From: Candidatus Ribeiella danica
GTDB taxonomy: Bacteria; Chloroflexota; Chloroflexia; Chloroflexales; Roseiflexaceae
Assembly: GCA_016717335.1 (NCBI GenBank)
Contig: JADKFS010000008.1
Location: forward strand, 434,001 to 498,000
Direction of reading: 5' to 3'
DNA length: 64,000 nt
Shown here one piece after another: positions 1 to 9,200 of the stretch (its first letter is position 1; the number at the start of each line of letters is the position of its first letter). The position numbers and the translations under genes were made by a program. The notes under the pieces are model-generated. The model was not told where the DNA came from. It saw nothing but the letters and a program-made list of their open reading frames with translations, and did no database searches.

Positions 1-869
1 TCGCCGCCGATCACCACCTGGACGCCGTTGCTGGCCAGCACGCGCGGGATCAGCGGCCCGAGGCCCTTGCCGCCCTGCAGCATCTCGAGCACCTGGCGCA
101 CGCGCTCGATCTGGGCGAACTCGGGCTGGCTGAGCATCTCGATCAGCCCATCGCTGTGGATCTGGCTGTTGAACTGATCCTCGAGCTGGTGCATCGCCTT
201 GACGATCAGATCCAGCACCTGCTGCTCTAGGTCGTTGAACGCCGGGCTAGGCAGCGCGCGGTCCTGCAGGAACAGATCCTCGATCCGGCCAACCGGCGCG
301 TCGTGGAAGCGCTCGTTGAGCCGCAGCGCGCTGCGGCTCAGCTCGTCCTGCGGCCGCGCCGCGTCGAGCGAGAAGGTCTGCTGGCGGATCGTGCCGTCGT
401 GCAGCACCAGCACCAGCAGCACCTTGGCCTCGTGGATCGCGATCAGCTCCATGTGCTTGAAGCGGGCCTGGTAGGCGCGCGGCGGCGTGACCACCGAGGC
501 ATTCTGGGCCGTGCGGGCCAGCACCGCGCCGGCCAGCTGGATCCACTGATCCAGCTCGGAGCGGACCTGGTAGAACTGGTGCCGGATCGTGCGCTGCTCG
601 GTCGCCGAGAGCGGCGTGCGATCCATCAGGTTCTCGACGAAGTAGCGGTAGCCCGCGTCGGTCGGCACTCGCCCGGCCGAGGTGTGCCAGTGCGTCAGGT
701 AGCCCAGATCCTCAAGCGCGGCCATCTCGTTGCGCACCGTCGCCGAGGAGACGTTCAGCGCATACTTCCGGACCAGCAGATCCGAGGCTACCGCGGTGGA
801 CGTCTCGATAAACTCCTGGATCACCAGCTTCAGGAGCAGCTGTCGACGCTCGTTCATTTCGGTCGCCAT
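1..869 (-). CDS. hrcA: Heat-inducible transcription repressor HrcA (3' end cut off by window edge)
   Basis: Reading the minus strand from the ATG at 869 gives an uninterrupted frame to the window edge (about 289 codons; HrcA proteins are usually about 340-370). The N-terminus has the winged-helix segment with VSSATVRNEMAALEDLGYL and HTSAGRVPTDAGYRYFV, the HrcA signature region. HrcA represses chaperone operons by binding CIRCE and needs GroEL to fold. A GGAG lies 8 nt before this ATG; a second in-frame ATG at 857 is possible. The CIRCE element just upstream supports both the identity and autoregulation. The C-terminal part lies outside the window. Confidence 0.95.
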   Translation of the reverse strand, partial: MATEMNERRQLLLKLVIQEFIETSTAVASDLLVRKYALNVSSATVRNEMAALEDLGYLTHWHTSAGRVPTDAGYRYFVENLMDRTPLSATEQRTIRHQFYQVRSELDQWIQLAGAVLARTAQNASVVTPPRAYQARFKHMELIAIHEAKVLLVLVLHDGTIRQQTFSLDAARPQDELSRSALRLNERFHDAPVGRIEDLFLQDRALPSPAFNDLEQQVLDLIVKAMHQLEDQFNSQIHSDGLIEMLSQPEFAQIERVRQVLEMLQGGKGLGPLIPRVLASNGVQVVIGG

Positions 870-905
870 AGCAGGTACTCCGCAGCTGACCAGTGGGCGA
901 TCCTC

Positions 906-932
906 TTAGCACTCAGGCCACTCGAGTGCTAG
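906..932. promoter_or_regulatory. CIRCE operator upstream of hrcA
   Basis: TTAGCACTC (906-914), a 9-nt spacer, then GAGTGCTAG (924-932). This matches the CIRCE consensus (TTAGCACTC-N9-GAGTGCTAA) at 17 of 18 arm positions. It lies 37 nt before the hrcA start, downstream of the putative promoter, as expected for HrcA autorepression. Confidence 0.95.
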
Positions 933-981
933 ATCGCTAGTTTAAATGATTGGCGTGCGAATCGCACGCCTGACGGGGTGT

Positions 982-1010
982 ATTTTACCATGACTTCTAT
1001 AGAGATTCAA
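982..1010 (-). promoter_or_regulatory. Putative sigma-70-type promoter for hrcA
   Basis: On the minus strand TTGAAT (1010-1005) and TAAAAT (987-982) are separated by exactly 17 nt. Transcription would start near 975, giving a leader of about 105 nt that contains a hairpin (GGCGTGCG/CGCACGCC, 952-970) and the CIRCE. Inferred from consensus match and position only. Confidence 0.6.
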
Positions 1011-1027
1011 CGCAGTGATCTGTTTCT

Positions 1028-1600
1028 ATCCCGGGCGCTGCGCCCCCGGCCCCCGCCTGCCGGTTCGTGCTGACGGCAGAGATGACTCTTCCGGGGCGCT
1101 GCGCCCCCGGCCCCCCCCCCGCCCGGGGGAACCCGCGCCGGTTCCCGCCGGTTCCCCCCCCCCTCCGGCAAATGATGTCGAACCAGATGCAAGCATCGTG
1201 GTGGATGCCCAGCACCAGTTCTACCGGACGAGTTCCATCCCGCCGCGCCTGGATTCAGCCAGGCATGCGCGTCAAGCGCTGAACGTGAGGTTGCGTCATT
1301 TTGGGGTCCAGGGGCGAAGCCCCGGCCGGGGGGCGGCGGGGGTGGCGGCCCACCCCCGCCCGCGGGGGCACGGGGGGCGCGCAGCCCCCGGAGGCAGTGT
1401 GTGCTCTAGGAGCACGTGGATTCAGCCAGGCATGCGCGTCAAGCGCTGAACGTGAGGTTGCGTCATTTTGGGGTCCAGGGGCGAAGCCCCGGCCGGGGGG
1501 CGGCGGGGGTGGCGGCCCACCCCGCCCGCGGCGTTTGCGGGGGGCGCGCAGCCCCCAATACGCGGGGGCGCGCAGCCCGACCAACTGCAACTAACACGCG
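1028..1600 (+). repeat. GC-rich modular dispersed repeat, copy 1 (with partial tandem duplication)
   Basis: This non-coding stretch between hrcA and the exporter genes is built of modules that recur at about 9.8, 11.4, 18.4, 41.7, 44.0 and 51.6 kb. The order is a GGCGCTGCGCCCCCGGCCCCC block, a TCCGGCAAATGATG junction, a moderately variable core with GGATTCAGCCAGGCATGCG, a TTTTGGGGTCCAGGGGCGAA block, then a G-run tail. The core-plus-tail unit is duplicated with a 167-bp offset (1251 and 1418), about 107 bp identical. Many overlapping open frames here are composition artefacts. Confidence 0.8.
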
Positions 1601-1771
1601 CGCCAGCAAGTACTATATTGGCAGCGGATCGTTCACGACCAGGGGCGCAGACTGTGGTACAGTTAGCGTGCCAAACAGCGGGCGAGACAAAACGCGGCGC
1701 ACGGAATTGCGCTACAATACGGCTTACAATGCGAGCACTGAGCACATTCAGCTACTATGAGGATCGTTCAT

Positions 1772-3535
1772 ATGTCTAACGGCAAGCTTTCTCTGATCGC
1801 CGGCGGGCTGCTGGCGGCCGCGCTGGTGCTGGCCGGCTGCGGCGGGACCACGGCGGCGACGACCACGACGACCGCGACGGTGGCGCGCGGCGAGCTGATC
1901 CAGAGCGTCAGCGGCAGCGGCCAGGTCAAGCCGGCGCAGGACAGCAACCTGAACTTCGGCAGCAGCGGCACCGTCGCGCAGGTGCTGATCAGCGAGGGGC
2001 AGCACGTCGACAAAGGCGCCCGGCTGGCGCTGCTCGAGACCGACGACCTGGACCAGCAGGTGCTGCAGGCCGAGGCCAACCTGAAGAGCGCGCAGGCCGC
2101 GCTGGCCGCGATCAAGGATGGGCCGAAGGAGACCGATCTCCGCAGCGCCGAGGCGCAGCTCGCCGCCGCGCAGGCCCAGCTCAGCCAGCAGATGAAGGGC
2201 AACGCCCGCGCCAGCGACATCGCCAGCGCCCAGGCCCAGCTGCGCTCGGCCCAGGCCGACCTGGCGGCGCTCAAAGATCCGACCGAGACCGACCTGAGCG
2301 CGGCGCGGCTCAAGCTCACCCAGGCGCAGATCAACCTCCAGTCGACCCGCGACGGCGACTCGGCCGCCAAGACGCGCGCGCAGCTCGACCTGGAGAAGGC
2401 CGTGTCCACGCTCACGCAGGCCCAGTCGAAATACGCGACCGCGCTGCAGAACTGGCAGTACGTGCAGGACACCGGCAACGATCCGCTCAACCCGAAGAAG
2501 ACCGACTCGAAGGGCAACCCGGCGCCGAACCGGCTGAGCGACGCGCAGCGCCAGCAGTACGCCGACGCTTTCGTGCAGGCCGAGGCCGCGATGCACAGCG
2601 CCGAGGATGGCGTCACGCAGGCGCAGGTCGCGTTTGACAGCGCGCGGCAGAAAGAGGCCGCCGACGTGCCGCTGGCCGAGGCGCAGGTCGCGGACGCGCA
2701 GCGCCAGCTCGACGCGCTGATGAGCCCCGGGCCCAAGCAGATCGCCGCCGCCGAGGCGAAGGTCGCCCAGGCGCAGGCGCAGCTCAACCAGCTGCGCGGC
2801 GGCACCCAGAACGACGTGACGATCTCGCGCGCGACGGTCGAGCAGCGCCAGGCCGCGCTCGACGCGCTGAAGGCGCCGGCGGCGGAGAAGGACATGGCCC
2901 AGGCCGAGGCGAACGTCGCGCAGGCCAGCGCCAGCCTGGCCAAGGCCAAGCTCAACCGCAAGAACGGCGAGCTGATCGCGCCGTTCGGCGGCACGATCGC
3001 CACTGTGAACATCAAGGCCGGCGACACGATCGGCGGCACGAGCCAGACCGCCGCGATCTCGATGGTGGACGACTCGGCCTTTCACGTGGACGTGAACATC
3101 AGCGAGGCCGACCTGGTCAGGCTGAAGATCGGCCAGGCGGCCGAGATCGAGCTGGACGCGCTGCCGGGCCAGAAGCTCGCCGGCACGCTCCAGTATATCG
3201 CGCCCACCGCGACCACCCAGCAGAACGTGACGACTTACCTGACGCGGGTCGAGCTGAAGCCGGGCGACCAGACCTTGCGCGCCGGGCTGAGCGCGGCCGT
3301 CACGATCATCACCGACAAGCGCGACAACGTGCTGCTGGTGCCGAGCGGCGCCATCCGCGAGACCGACAGCGGGCCGCAGGTGCAGGTCAAGCGCGGCGAG
3401 GAGACGACGCTGGTGCCGATCAAGACCGGCCTGGTCGGCGACTCGTTCACCGAGGTGACCAGCGGCCTCCAGGAGGGCGATATCGTGGTCCTGCCCGGCG
3501 CGCGGCCGATCAACCGCGGGCCGTTCGGCGGATAG
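1772..3535 (+). CDS. MacA/HlyD-type periplasmic adaptor lipoprotein of an ABC exporter
   Basis: 587-residue membrane-fusion-type protein. A signal sequence ends in a lipobox (LVLAGC), so it should be lipid-anchored outside the membrane. Next come a biotinyl-lipoyl-like half (SGSGQVKPAQD...GTVAQVLISEGQHVDKGARL), a very long Ala/Gln-rich coiled-coil hairpin (about residues 85-400), the second lipoyl half (NGELIAPFGGTIATVNIKAGDTI), and beta-barrel and membrane-proximal domains. I start at ATG 1772 because GAGG (1759-1762) sits 9 nt before it; the ATG at 1757 overlaps that site. The permease and ATPase genes follow, making a MacAB-like set. No TolC homologue is nearby, which fits a monoderm cell. 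Substrate unknown. Confidence 0.88.
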   Translation: MSNGKLSLIAGGLLAAALVLAGCGGTTAATTTTTATVARGELIQSVSGSGQVKPAQDSNLNFGSSGTVAQVLISEGQHVDKGARLALLETDDLDQQVLQAEANLKSAQAALAAIKDGPKETDLRSAEAQLAAAQAQLSQQMKGNARASDIASAQAQLRSAQADLAALKDPTETDLSAARLKLTQAQINLQSTRDGDSAAKTRAQLDLEKAVSTLTQAQSKYATALQNWQYVQDTGNDPLNPKKTDSKGNPAPNRLSDAQRQQYADAFVQAEAAMHSAEDGVTQAQVAFDSARQKEAADVPLAEAQVADAQRQLDALMSPGPKQIAAAEAKVAQAQAQLNQLRGGTQNDVTISRATVEQRQAALDALKAPAAEKDMAQAEANVAQASASLAKAKLNRKNGELIAPFGGTIATVNIKAGDTIGGTSQTAAISMVDDSAFHVDVNISEADLVRLKIGQAAEIELDALPGQKLAGTLQYIAPTATTQQNVTTYLTRVELKPGDQTLRAGLSAAVTIITDKRDNVLLVPSGAIRETDSGPQVQVKRGEETTLVPIKTGLVGDSFTEVTSGLQEGDIVVLPGARPINRGPFGG

Positions 3536-3540
3536 CGTTT

Positions 3541-3664
3541 GACAAGGAGACAAGGGGACAAGGAGACAAGGGGACAAGGAGACAAGGGGACAAAGGGCTA
3601 ATCCCAAGCCCCAAGCCCCAAGCCCCAAGCCCCAAGCCCCAAGCCCCAAGCCCCAAGCCCCAAA
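3541..3664. repeat. Octamer array followed by heptamer (CCCCAAG) array
   Basis: From 3541 to 3597 the words GACAAGGA and GACAAGGG alternate (about seven 8-bp units). From 3603 to 3664 CCCCAAG is repeated about eight times. Both word families recur in the window: GTCTCCTT at 11455 and 22984 is the complement of the first, and CTTGGGG at 21166 of the second. The arrays fill the space between the adaptor and permease genes. Confidence 0.9.
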
Positions 3665-3686
3665 CCTCAATCAAGGGGAGCGACAC

Positions 3687-4988
3687 ATGCAGAAAGCTGA
3701 ACCACTAGCGGCCGTGCCGCCGACGCGCCGCGCCAGCATCATACGCGGGATGGGGCTGCGCGAGAGCCTGCGGATCGCGCTCACCAGCCTGCGGGCCAAT
3801 AAGCTGCGCACGGTCCTGACGATGCTGGGCATCATTATCGGCGTCGGCTCGGTCGTCGCGCTGATGGCGATCGGCAACGGCGCGCAGGCCTCGATCACCA
3901 GCCAGATCGCCAGCATCGGCAGCAACCTGCTGACCGTCTTCCCCGGCGCGCAGCGCGGCGGGCCGCAGAGCAGCGGGCCGCCGCGGGCGCTGACGCTGGC
4001 CGACGTGGACGCGATCGCAAAGCCTGGCGTGGTGCCGGGGATCGCGCTGATCGCCCCGGCGTTCCAGGGCAACGCCCCGATCGTCGCGGGCGGCAAGAGC
4101 CTGGACTCGACCGTGCTCGGCGTGACGCCAAACTACTTCCCGGTGCACAACCTGACCGTCGCGAACGGCAGCCAGCTGAGCGAGACGCAGGTGCGCGGGC
4201 AGCGCTCGGTGGCGGTGCTCGGCAGCAGCGTTGCCGAGGACATGTTCGGGCTGTCCAACCCGGTCGGCAAGACGATCCGCATCAGCGGGCAGACCTTCCA
4301 GGTGATCGGCGTGCTGGAGTCGAAGGGCGGCGGCGGCTTCGGGTCGGTCGACAACCAGCTGTTCATCCCGCTCGGCGTCGCCCAGCTGAAGCTGTTCGGC
4401 GCGCGCGCGGCCGAGGGCGTCGGGCTGCGGATATCGAGCATCGGCCTGCAGGTCGCCGAGGCCGACCAGATGACCGCCGTGTCGGACCAGGTCGCGCAGA
4501 TCCTGCGCCAGCGCCACCGGCTCAAGGCCGACGGCAGCGAGGACGACTTCTCGGTCTTCAACCAGGCCGACATCCTGGCCTCGCTGAACCAGGTCACCTC
4601 GGTGCTGACGACCTTCCTGGGCGCGATCGCCGGGATCTCGCTGCTGGTGGGCGGGATCGGCGTGATGAATATCATGCTGGTGAGCGTGACCGAGCGCACC
4701 AAGGAGATCGGCCTGCGCAAGGCGGTCGGCGCGCGCCGGCGCGACATTCTGCAGCAGTTCCTGATCGAGGCGATCGTGGTCAGCGTGATCGGCGGGATCA
4801 TCGGGCTGCTGCTCGGCATCGGCATCTCGACCGCCGTGCGGCTCACCGGCCTGATCACGCCGGTCGTGACGCCGTCGGCCGCGCTGCTGGCGCTGGGCTT
4901 CTCGATGGCGGTCGGGCTGTTCTTCGGCATCTACCCGGCGCGGCGCGCGGCGCGGCTGCGGCCGATCGAGGCGCTGCGCTACGAGTAG
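3687..4988 (+). CDS. MacB/FtsX-type ABC transporter permease
   Basis: 433 residues with the MacB-type architecture: a first transmembrane helix after ALTSLRANKLRTVLTMLGI, a large extracytoplasmic MacB_PCD-like domain (about 60-300), then three helices in the FtsX fold (TTFLGAIAGISLLVGGIGVMN and two C-terminal helices). The segment VTERTKEIGLRKAVGARR is the conserved cytoplasmic coupling loop. Unlike E. coli MacB it carries no fused ATPase; that is encoded at 5271. AGGGGAG lies 7 nt before the start. Probably exports a peptide, lipid or small molecule with the adaptor; substrate not predictable. Confidence 0.9.
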   Translation: MQKAEPLAAVPPTRRASIIRGMGLRESLRIALTSLRANKLRTVLTMLGIIIGVGSVVALMAIGNGAQASITSQIASIGSNLLTVFPGAQRGGPQSSGPPRALTLADVDAIAKPGVVPGIALIAPAFQGNAPIVAGGKSLDSTVLGVTPNYFPVHNLTVANGSQLSETQVRGQRSVAVLGSSVAEDMFGLSNPVGKTIRISGQTFQVIGVLESKGGGGFGSVDNQLFIPLGVAQLKLFGARAAEGVGLRISSIGLQVAEADQMTAVSDQVAQILRQRHRLKADGSEDDFSVFNQADILASLNQVTSVLTTFLGAIAGISLLVGGIGVMNIMLVSVTERTKEIGLRKAVGARRRDILQQFLIEAIVVSVIGGIIGLLLGIGISTAVRLTGLITPVVTPSAALLALGFSMAVGLFFGIYPARRAARLRPIEALRYE

Positions 4989-5022
4989 CGCCGGGACGTT
5001 GGAGCGTTGAGAGGAGATTGGC

Positions 5023-5172
5023 ATGACTCAGTTGCCGCCGCTGGCCGTCATCATCGTCGGCCTACTGATCATCGTGGTGGCCTTCCGCATCCTGCGCGGC
5101 ATGATCCGGCTGGCGATCACGCTGGCGGTGATCGGGGTGATCATCTACCTGGTGCTGAATGTGCTGCGCTGA
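5023..5172 (+). CDS. Small hydrophobic membrane protein (49 aa)
   Basis: An ATG at 5023 follows GAGGAG by 6 nt and opens a 49-residue frame ending at TGA 5170-5172. The product is almost entirely hydrophobic, with two predicted helices (LAVIIVGLLIIVVAFRILRG and LAITLAVIGVIIYLVLNVL). It lies 34 nt after the permease and 98 nt before the ATPase on the same strand. I recognise no family. It could be an accessory subunit of the exporter. The ribosome site, compact codon use and conserved context argue that it is real. Confidence 0.65.
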   Translation: MTQLPPLAVIIVGLLIIVVAFRILRGMIRLAITLAVIGVIIYLVLNVLR

Positions 5173-5270
5173 TATGCTCTTTTAGAGTAGGGGAGGAGTG
5201 GAGGCCTTCGGCCATGCCAACGGCCAACTGCCTGGCTGCCCAGACCCAACCCAGTCGACTGGAGAACACT

Positions 5271-5975
5271 ATGTCACTGATCGACATTCGCGACGTCACA
5301 AAAGTCTACAAGATGGGCGACGTCGAGGTGAACGCGCTGCGCGGCGTCTCGCTGGTGATCGAGGAGGGCGAGTTCGTCGCGATCATGGGGCCGTCCGGCA
5401 GCGGCAAGAGCACGCTCATGAACATCCTGGGCTGCCTCGACCAGCCGAGCGGCGGGAGCTACCTGCTCGACGGGGTCGACGTCGGCGGCCTCAACGACGA
5501 TCAGCTGGCCGCGATCCGCAACCACAAGGTCGGCTTCGTGTTCCAGCAGTACATGCTGCTCCAGCGCACCGACGCGCTGCGCAACGTGGAGATGCCGCTG
5601 CTCTACGGCGACGCGCGCAACCGCACCGCGCGGGCGCGCGCGGCGCTCGAGTCGGTCGGCATGGCCGAGCGGCTGCACCACAAGCCGAACGAGCTGTCGG
5701 GCGGCCAGCAGCAGCGCGTGGCGATCGCGCGCGCGCTGGTCAACGACCCGCGCATCATCCTGGCCGACGAGCCGACCGGCGCGCTCGACTCGAAGACCGG
5801 CGACGAGATCATGCAGATCTTCGAGCGGCTGAACCGCGAGCAGGGTATGACGATCATCCTGGTCACGCACGAGCCTGATATCGCCGCCCACGCCCGGCGG
5901 ACTCTGCACGTCCGCGATGGGCTGATCGCCGAGGATGCCACCCGGCAGCACGTGGTCGAGATCCCGATCGCGTAG
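5271..5975 (+). CDS. MacB/LolD-type ABC transporter ATP-binding protein
   Basis: 234 residues. Walker A GPSGSGKST (about 40-48), Q-loop, signature LSGGQQQRVAIARAL (about 140-154), Walker B IILADEPTGALDS and switch His in ILVTHEPDIA are all present. The LNDDQLAAIRNHKVGFVFQQY segment is typical of the MacB/LolD/FtsE branch. ATG 5271 is preceded by GGAG at 6 nt; upstream in-frame codons lack homology. It should power the permease at 3687-4988 using the adaptor at 1772-3535, with all genes collinear. Confidence 0.93.
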   Translation: MSLIDIRDVTKVYKMGDVEVNALRGVSLVIEEGEFVAIMGPSGSGKSTLMNILGCLDQPSGGSYLLDGVDVGGLNDDQLAAIRNHKVGFVFQQYMLLQRTDALRNVEMPLLYGDARNRTARARAALESVGMAERLHHKPNELSGGQQQRVAIARALVNDPRIILADEPTGALDSKTGDEIMQIFERLNREQGMTIILVTHEPDIAAHARRTLHVRDGLIAEDATRQHVVEIPIA

Positions 5976-5984
5976 CGTTCCCCT

Positions 5985-6240
5985 ATAGCAGTGTGCAGTC
6001 GGCAGGCGCCCGTCGGCAGTACGACGGATGGTAGCACAGCAGATGACCCCACCCCCTGCCCCCTCCCCTGCCAGGGGAGGGGGTCTCTTTTTCGAGGTTG
6101 TGGCGCGGCGGCTTTGCCGCCGCGCCACAACCACGAACGATCTCCCCCGCTCCCCGCGGGGGAGCGGGGGTCGGGGGGTGTGGGGGATGGCACGACACAG
6201 CGAGATGTCCGAATTGGGACATGTCGGATGAATCATGCCG
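5985..6240. repeat. Composite intergenic repeat with long hairpin at a convergent gene end
   Basis: Contains a perfect hairpin with 17-bp arms and TTT loop (6096-6132, core GTTGTGGCGCGGCGGC) whose core recurs at about 60858. A block at 6177-6237 (GGATGGCACGACACAGCGAG to GGATGAATCATG) recurs in inverse orientation at 38708-38768 with few differences. CAGTACGACGGATGG near 6017 recurs near 36115. It separates the convergent ATPase and S8 protease genes, so the hairpin may act as a bidirectional terminator. No gene seen. Confidence 0.7.
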
Positions 6241-6258
6241 CCGTGATTCAGCGCAGCG

Positions 6259-9200
6259 TCACGGCGCGGTGACGGTGATCCGCTCGGCCGCGATGTTGAC
6301 GCCCGCGAACGTATTCGCAGTCAGCTCGGCCGCGTTGACATACTCGCCAGCCCGGCGCCCGCGCAGCTGGAAGCCGATCGTGTGCGCGAAGCGCTGCCCT
6401 GGCGTGATCGTCAGCCCAAGCACATCGCCCTCGACCGGCGGCGTGCCGCTGCCGTGCGCCCCGTCGCCGCTGGTGGTGTCGACGTAGTAGTTGCCGCCCA
6501 CGGTGCCGTCGGCGTTCTCCGCGCCCACGGTCACGCGATCCTCGGCCGGGCTGTTCGAGCCGTAGACCATGTGGACGCGATCGCTCCCCGCCTCGATCCA
6601 GATCTGGAAGGTGTGGTGCGAATCGGCCGGCGGGCGATTGTAGCGCGCCGCGTCGGTCCACTCCGCGACGAACCAGGTCGGCGAGCCGGGGCCGGCGTTG
6701 ACGTAGGCCGCGCGCCAGGTGCCGCCGCCCGGGTCGTTCGGCAGCGTGCCGTCGAGATCGAGGTCGGTCCAGTAGGCCGCGACCACGTTGTTCGGCAAGG
6801 CCGGATCGGGGAACTCCTGGTTGAAGATGCGATTCTCGCTCGCGCTGCCGACGATCAGGTAGCCGTTGGTGGTCATCGTGACGCGATCGTAGCTGGCGCC
6901 GTTGTACGTGAAGGACGGCGCGATAAAGGTCACGGCGAAGTCGTCGCATATGTCGGTGCAGTCGATCGGCGGGATGCCCAGGCTGGCGAGCGGGACATAG
7001 CCGAACGGCAGGCCGCCGGTGTCCGAGATGATCTCGATCGCGGGGTTCTGCACGCCGGGCAGCGTGCCGATGTAGCTCAGGGTGTTATTGTGACGGTCGT
7101 GCGTCGCGCCGCTCACCGAGCCGCGCACGATCGGCAGGCTGCGCGGGACGGCGTCGCGGATGCTGACGGTGGCCGGCTCCGGCCCGTTGTTCGTCGCCGT
7201 GATCGCGCAGGTCGTCCGCTGGCCCTGCAGGATCGTGTCGGGGTCGCAGCGCTGCTCGAGCGCGACGGCCGGCTGGCTGCGCACGAAGCTCACCGGCAGG
7301 TGCAGCCTGCGGCTGCCGCTGCGCAGCAGAACCTGGCCGAAGTAGGTGCCGTCGGGCACGGCGCCGGCGTCGACGGTGACGACGAAGCTGGCGTAGCCGC
7401 GCGCGGGCACGCGCAGGCGCGGCGGGTTGATCGCGATCGAGACGCCGGCGGGCGCCTCGGCGGTCGCCGTCCAGGTCGTGTCCCGGTCGAGCACGCTCTG
7501 CACCGTCCGAACGACGCTGAGGCGGCCCGGCATGGCCGGCATGGAGATGCTGGGGTAGTTCAGGTCCTGCAGGTGCCCTTTGCCGCTGGCGTACATCTCG
7601 GCCGGCACGTCGAACGTCAGCCCCGGATCGCCGGCCTTGGTCAGGTCCAGCCGGCCGGAGCCCATGTCGTAGGGGTCGGCCGGCGTCACGCCGTCGGGCT
7701 TGACCACGCTGGTCCGCGCGCCGGTCATCAGCGCCGACTTGATCTGGCCGGGCGACCAGTCGGGGTGCAGCGCCTTGAGCAGCGCGCCCGCGCCTGCGAC
7801 GTGCGGCGAGGCCATGGAGGTCCCGGCGATCGCCTGGAACAGCTGGCCGGGCGGGCCGTCGACGACCTGGTTCGGCGCGGGGGTGTTGCCGGCCAGGATC
7901 TGCACGCCCGGCGCGGCGATGTCGGGCTTGCTGATGCCGAGCTGGCTCTGGTCCAGCGGCCCGCGCGAGCTGAAGTCGGCGATGACGTCGCCGAAGCGCG
8001 GGTCGATCGTCGCCACGCCGCTGGTGAACTCGCCCAGCACGGTCGTGTCCGAGTGCGCGGTCGTGAAGGCGATCAGCTGCGCGCCGGCCGCATCATCCAG
8101 GTGGATCGTCGGGACCCAGTGGTTATCGGTCTCGACGTCGCGCTGCTCGGGGGGGTTGTAGAGCACCATGCCGGCGCCGCCGCCGGCCCTGACGTTGGCG
8201 CTCTTCTCGACCCGCGCGTTGCCGCCGCGCAGGCAGAGCACGATCGTGTCCGAGATCGTGTCGGGCAGCGCGCGCTCGCAGCGCGGGTCGTTCACCGTCG
8301 CCGCGTCCACGACCGGGCGCTCGCCCACGCCGGCGGTGATCGAGGCGCCGTCGAGAGTCAGCTGATCGGCCCCGGCGCGCAGCGTCAGCCGGCTCACGAA
8401 GCGCCGGTCGGTCGTGCTGGCCGCCACGCTCGTCACCCACGGGGCGTTGGCCGGCGAGCCAAGCGTGCCGGGGTCGGGGCCGGCGTTGCCGGCCGAGACG
8501 GCGACGAACACGCCGGCGCGGTAGGCGTCCAGGAACGCCAGCGAGTCGGAGTCGCCGTAGGGGTCGGACGCCGCGACGCTGCCGATCGAGTAGTTGATCA
8601 CGTCCACGCCGTCGGCCACCGCCCGGTCGATCGCCGCCACCAGGTCGGCGCCGAAGCCGCCCGAGTTGCCGAGCCCCTTGTAGGCCGCGACGTAGGCGCG
8701 CGGCGCGATGCCGGAGATGACGCCGCGCGGCTGCCCGAAGATCGTCGCCGGGACGCCGGAGTTGCCGGCCGCCGTGCTGGCGGTGTGGGTGCCGTGGCCC
8801 TCGTTGTCGCGCGCCGAGTCGAACTCGCCCTCGTCAAGCCCGATCAGGGCCTTGTAGGTGTCCAGCGACTCGCGGGCGCCGATCAGCTTGTTGGTGCAGG
8901 CCAGCGGCGGCGACTCGTCGTGCGGCGGCTCGCAGACGCCGTGCCAGCGCGCGGGCGGCGGCGGGTAGGAGCCGTCGTCGGCGAACGAGGGGTGCTCGGG
9001 CCAGATGCCGGTGTCGATCACGCCGACGATCACGCCCTCGCCGCCGTCGCCCAGGTCCGGGTTGGCCGCCAGCGCCCGCCAGATCACGTCGGCGCCGACG
9101 AACTGCGGGCTGCGGTCGGTGTCGACGTGGCGCAGATGGTCGCGCTGGACCGCAACCACGCCAGGGAGCGCCGCCAGCCGCGCGATCTCCTGCTCGGGCA

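Noticed and set aside
1015..1590. Overlapping frames of 70-144 codons in the GC-rich region after hrcA
   Set aside because: They are built from the dispersed modular repeat, recur in other frames at other copies and have no ribosome sites.
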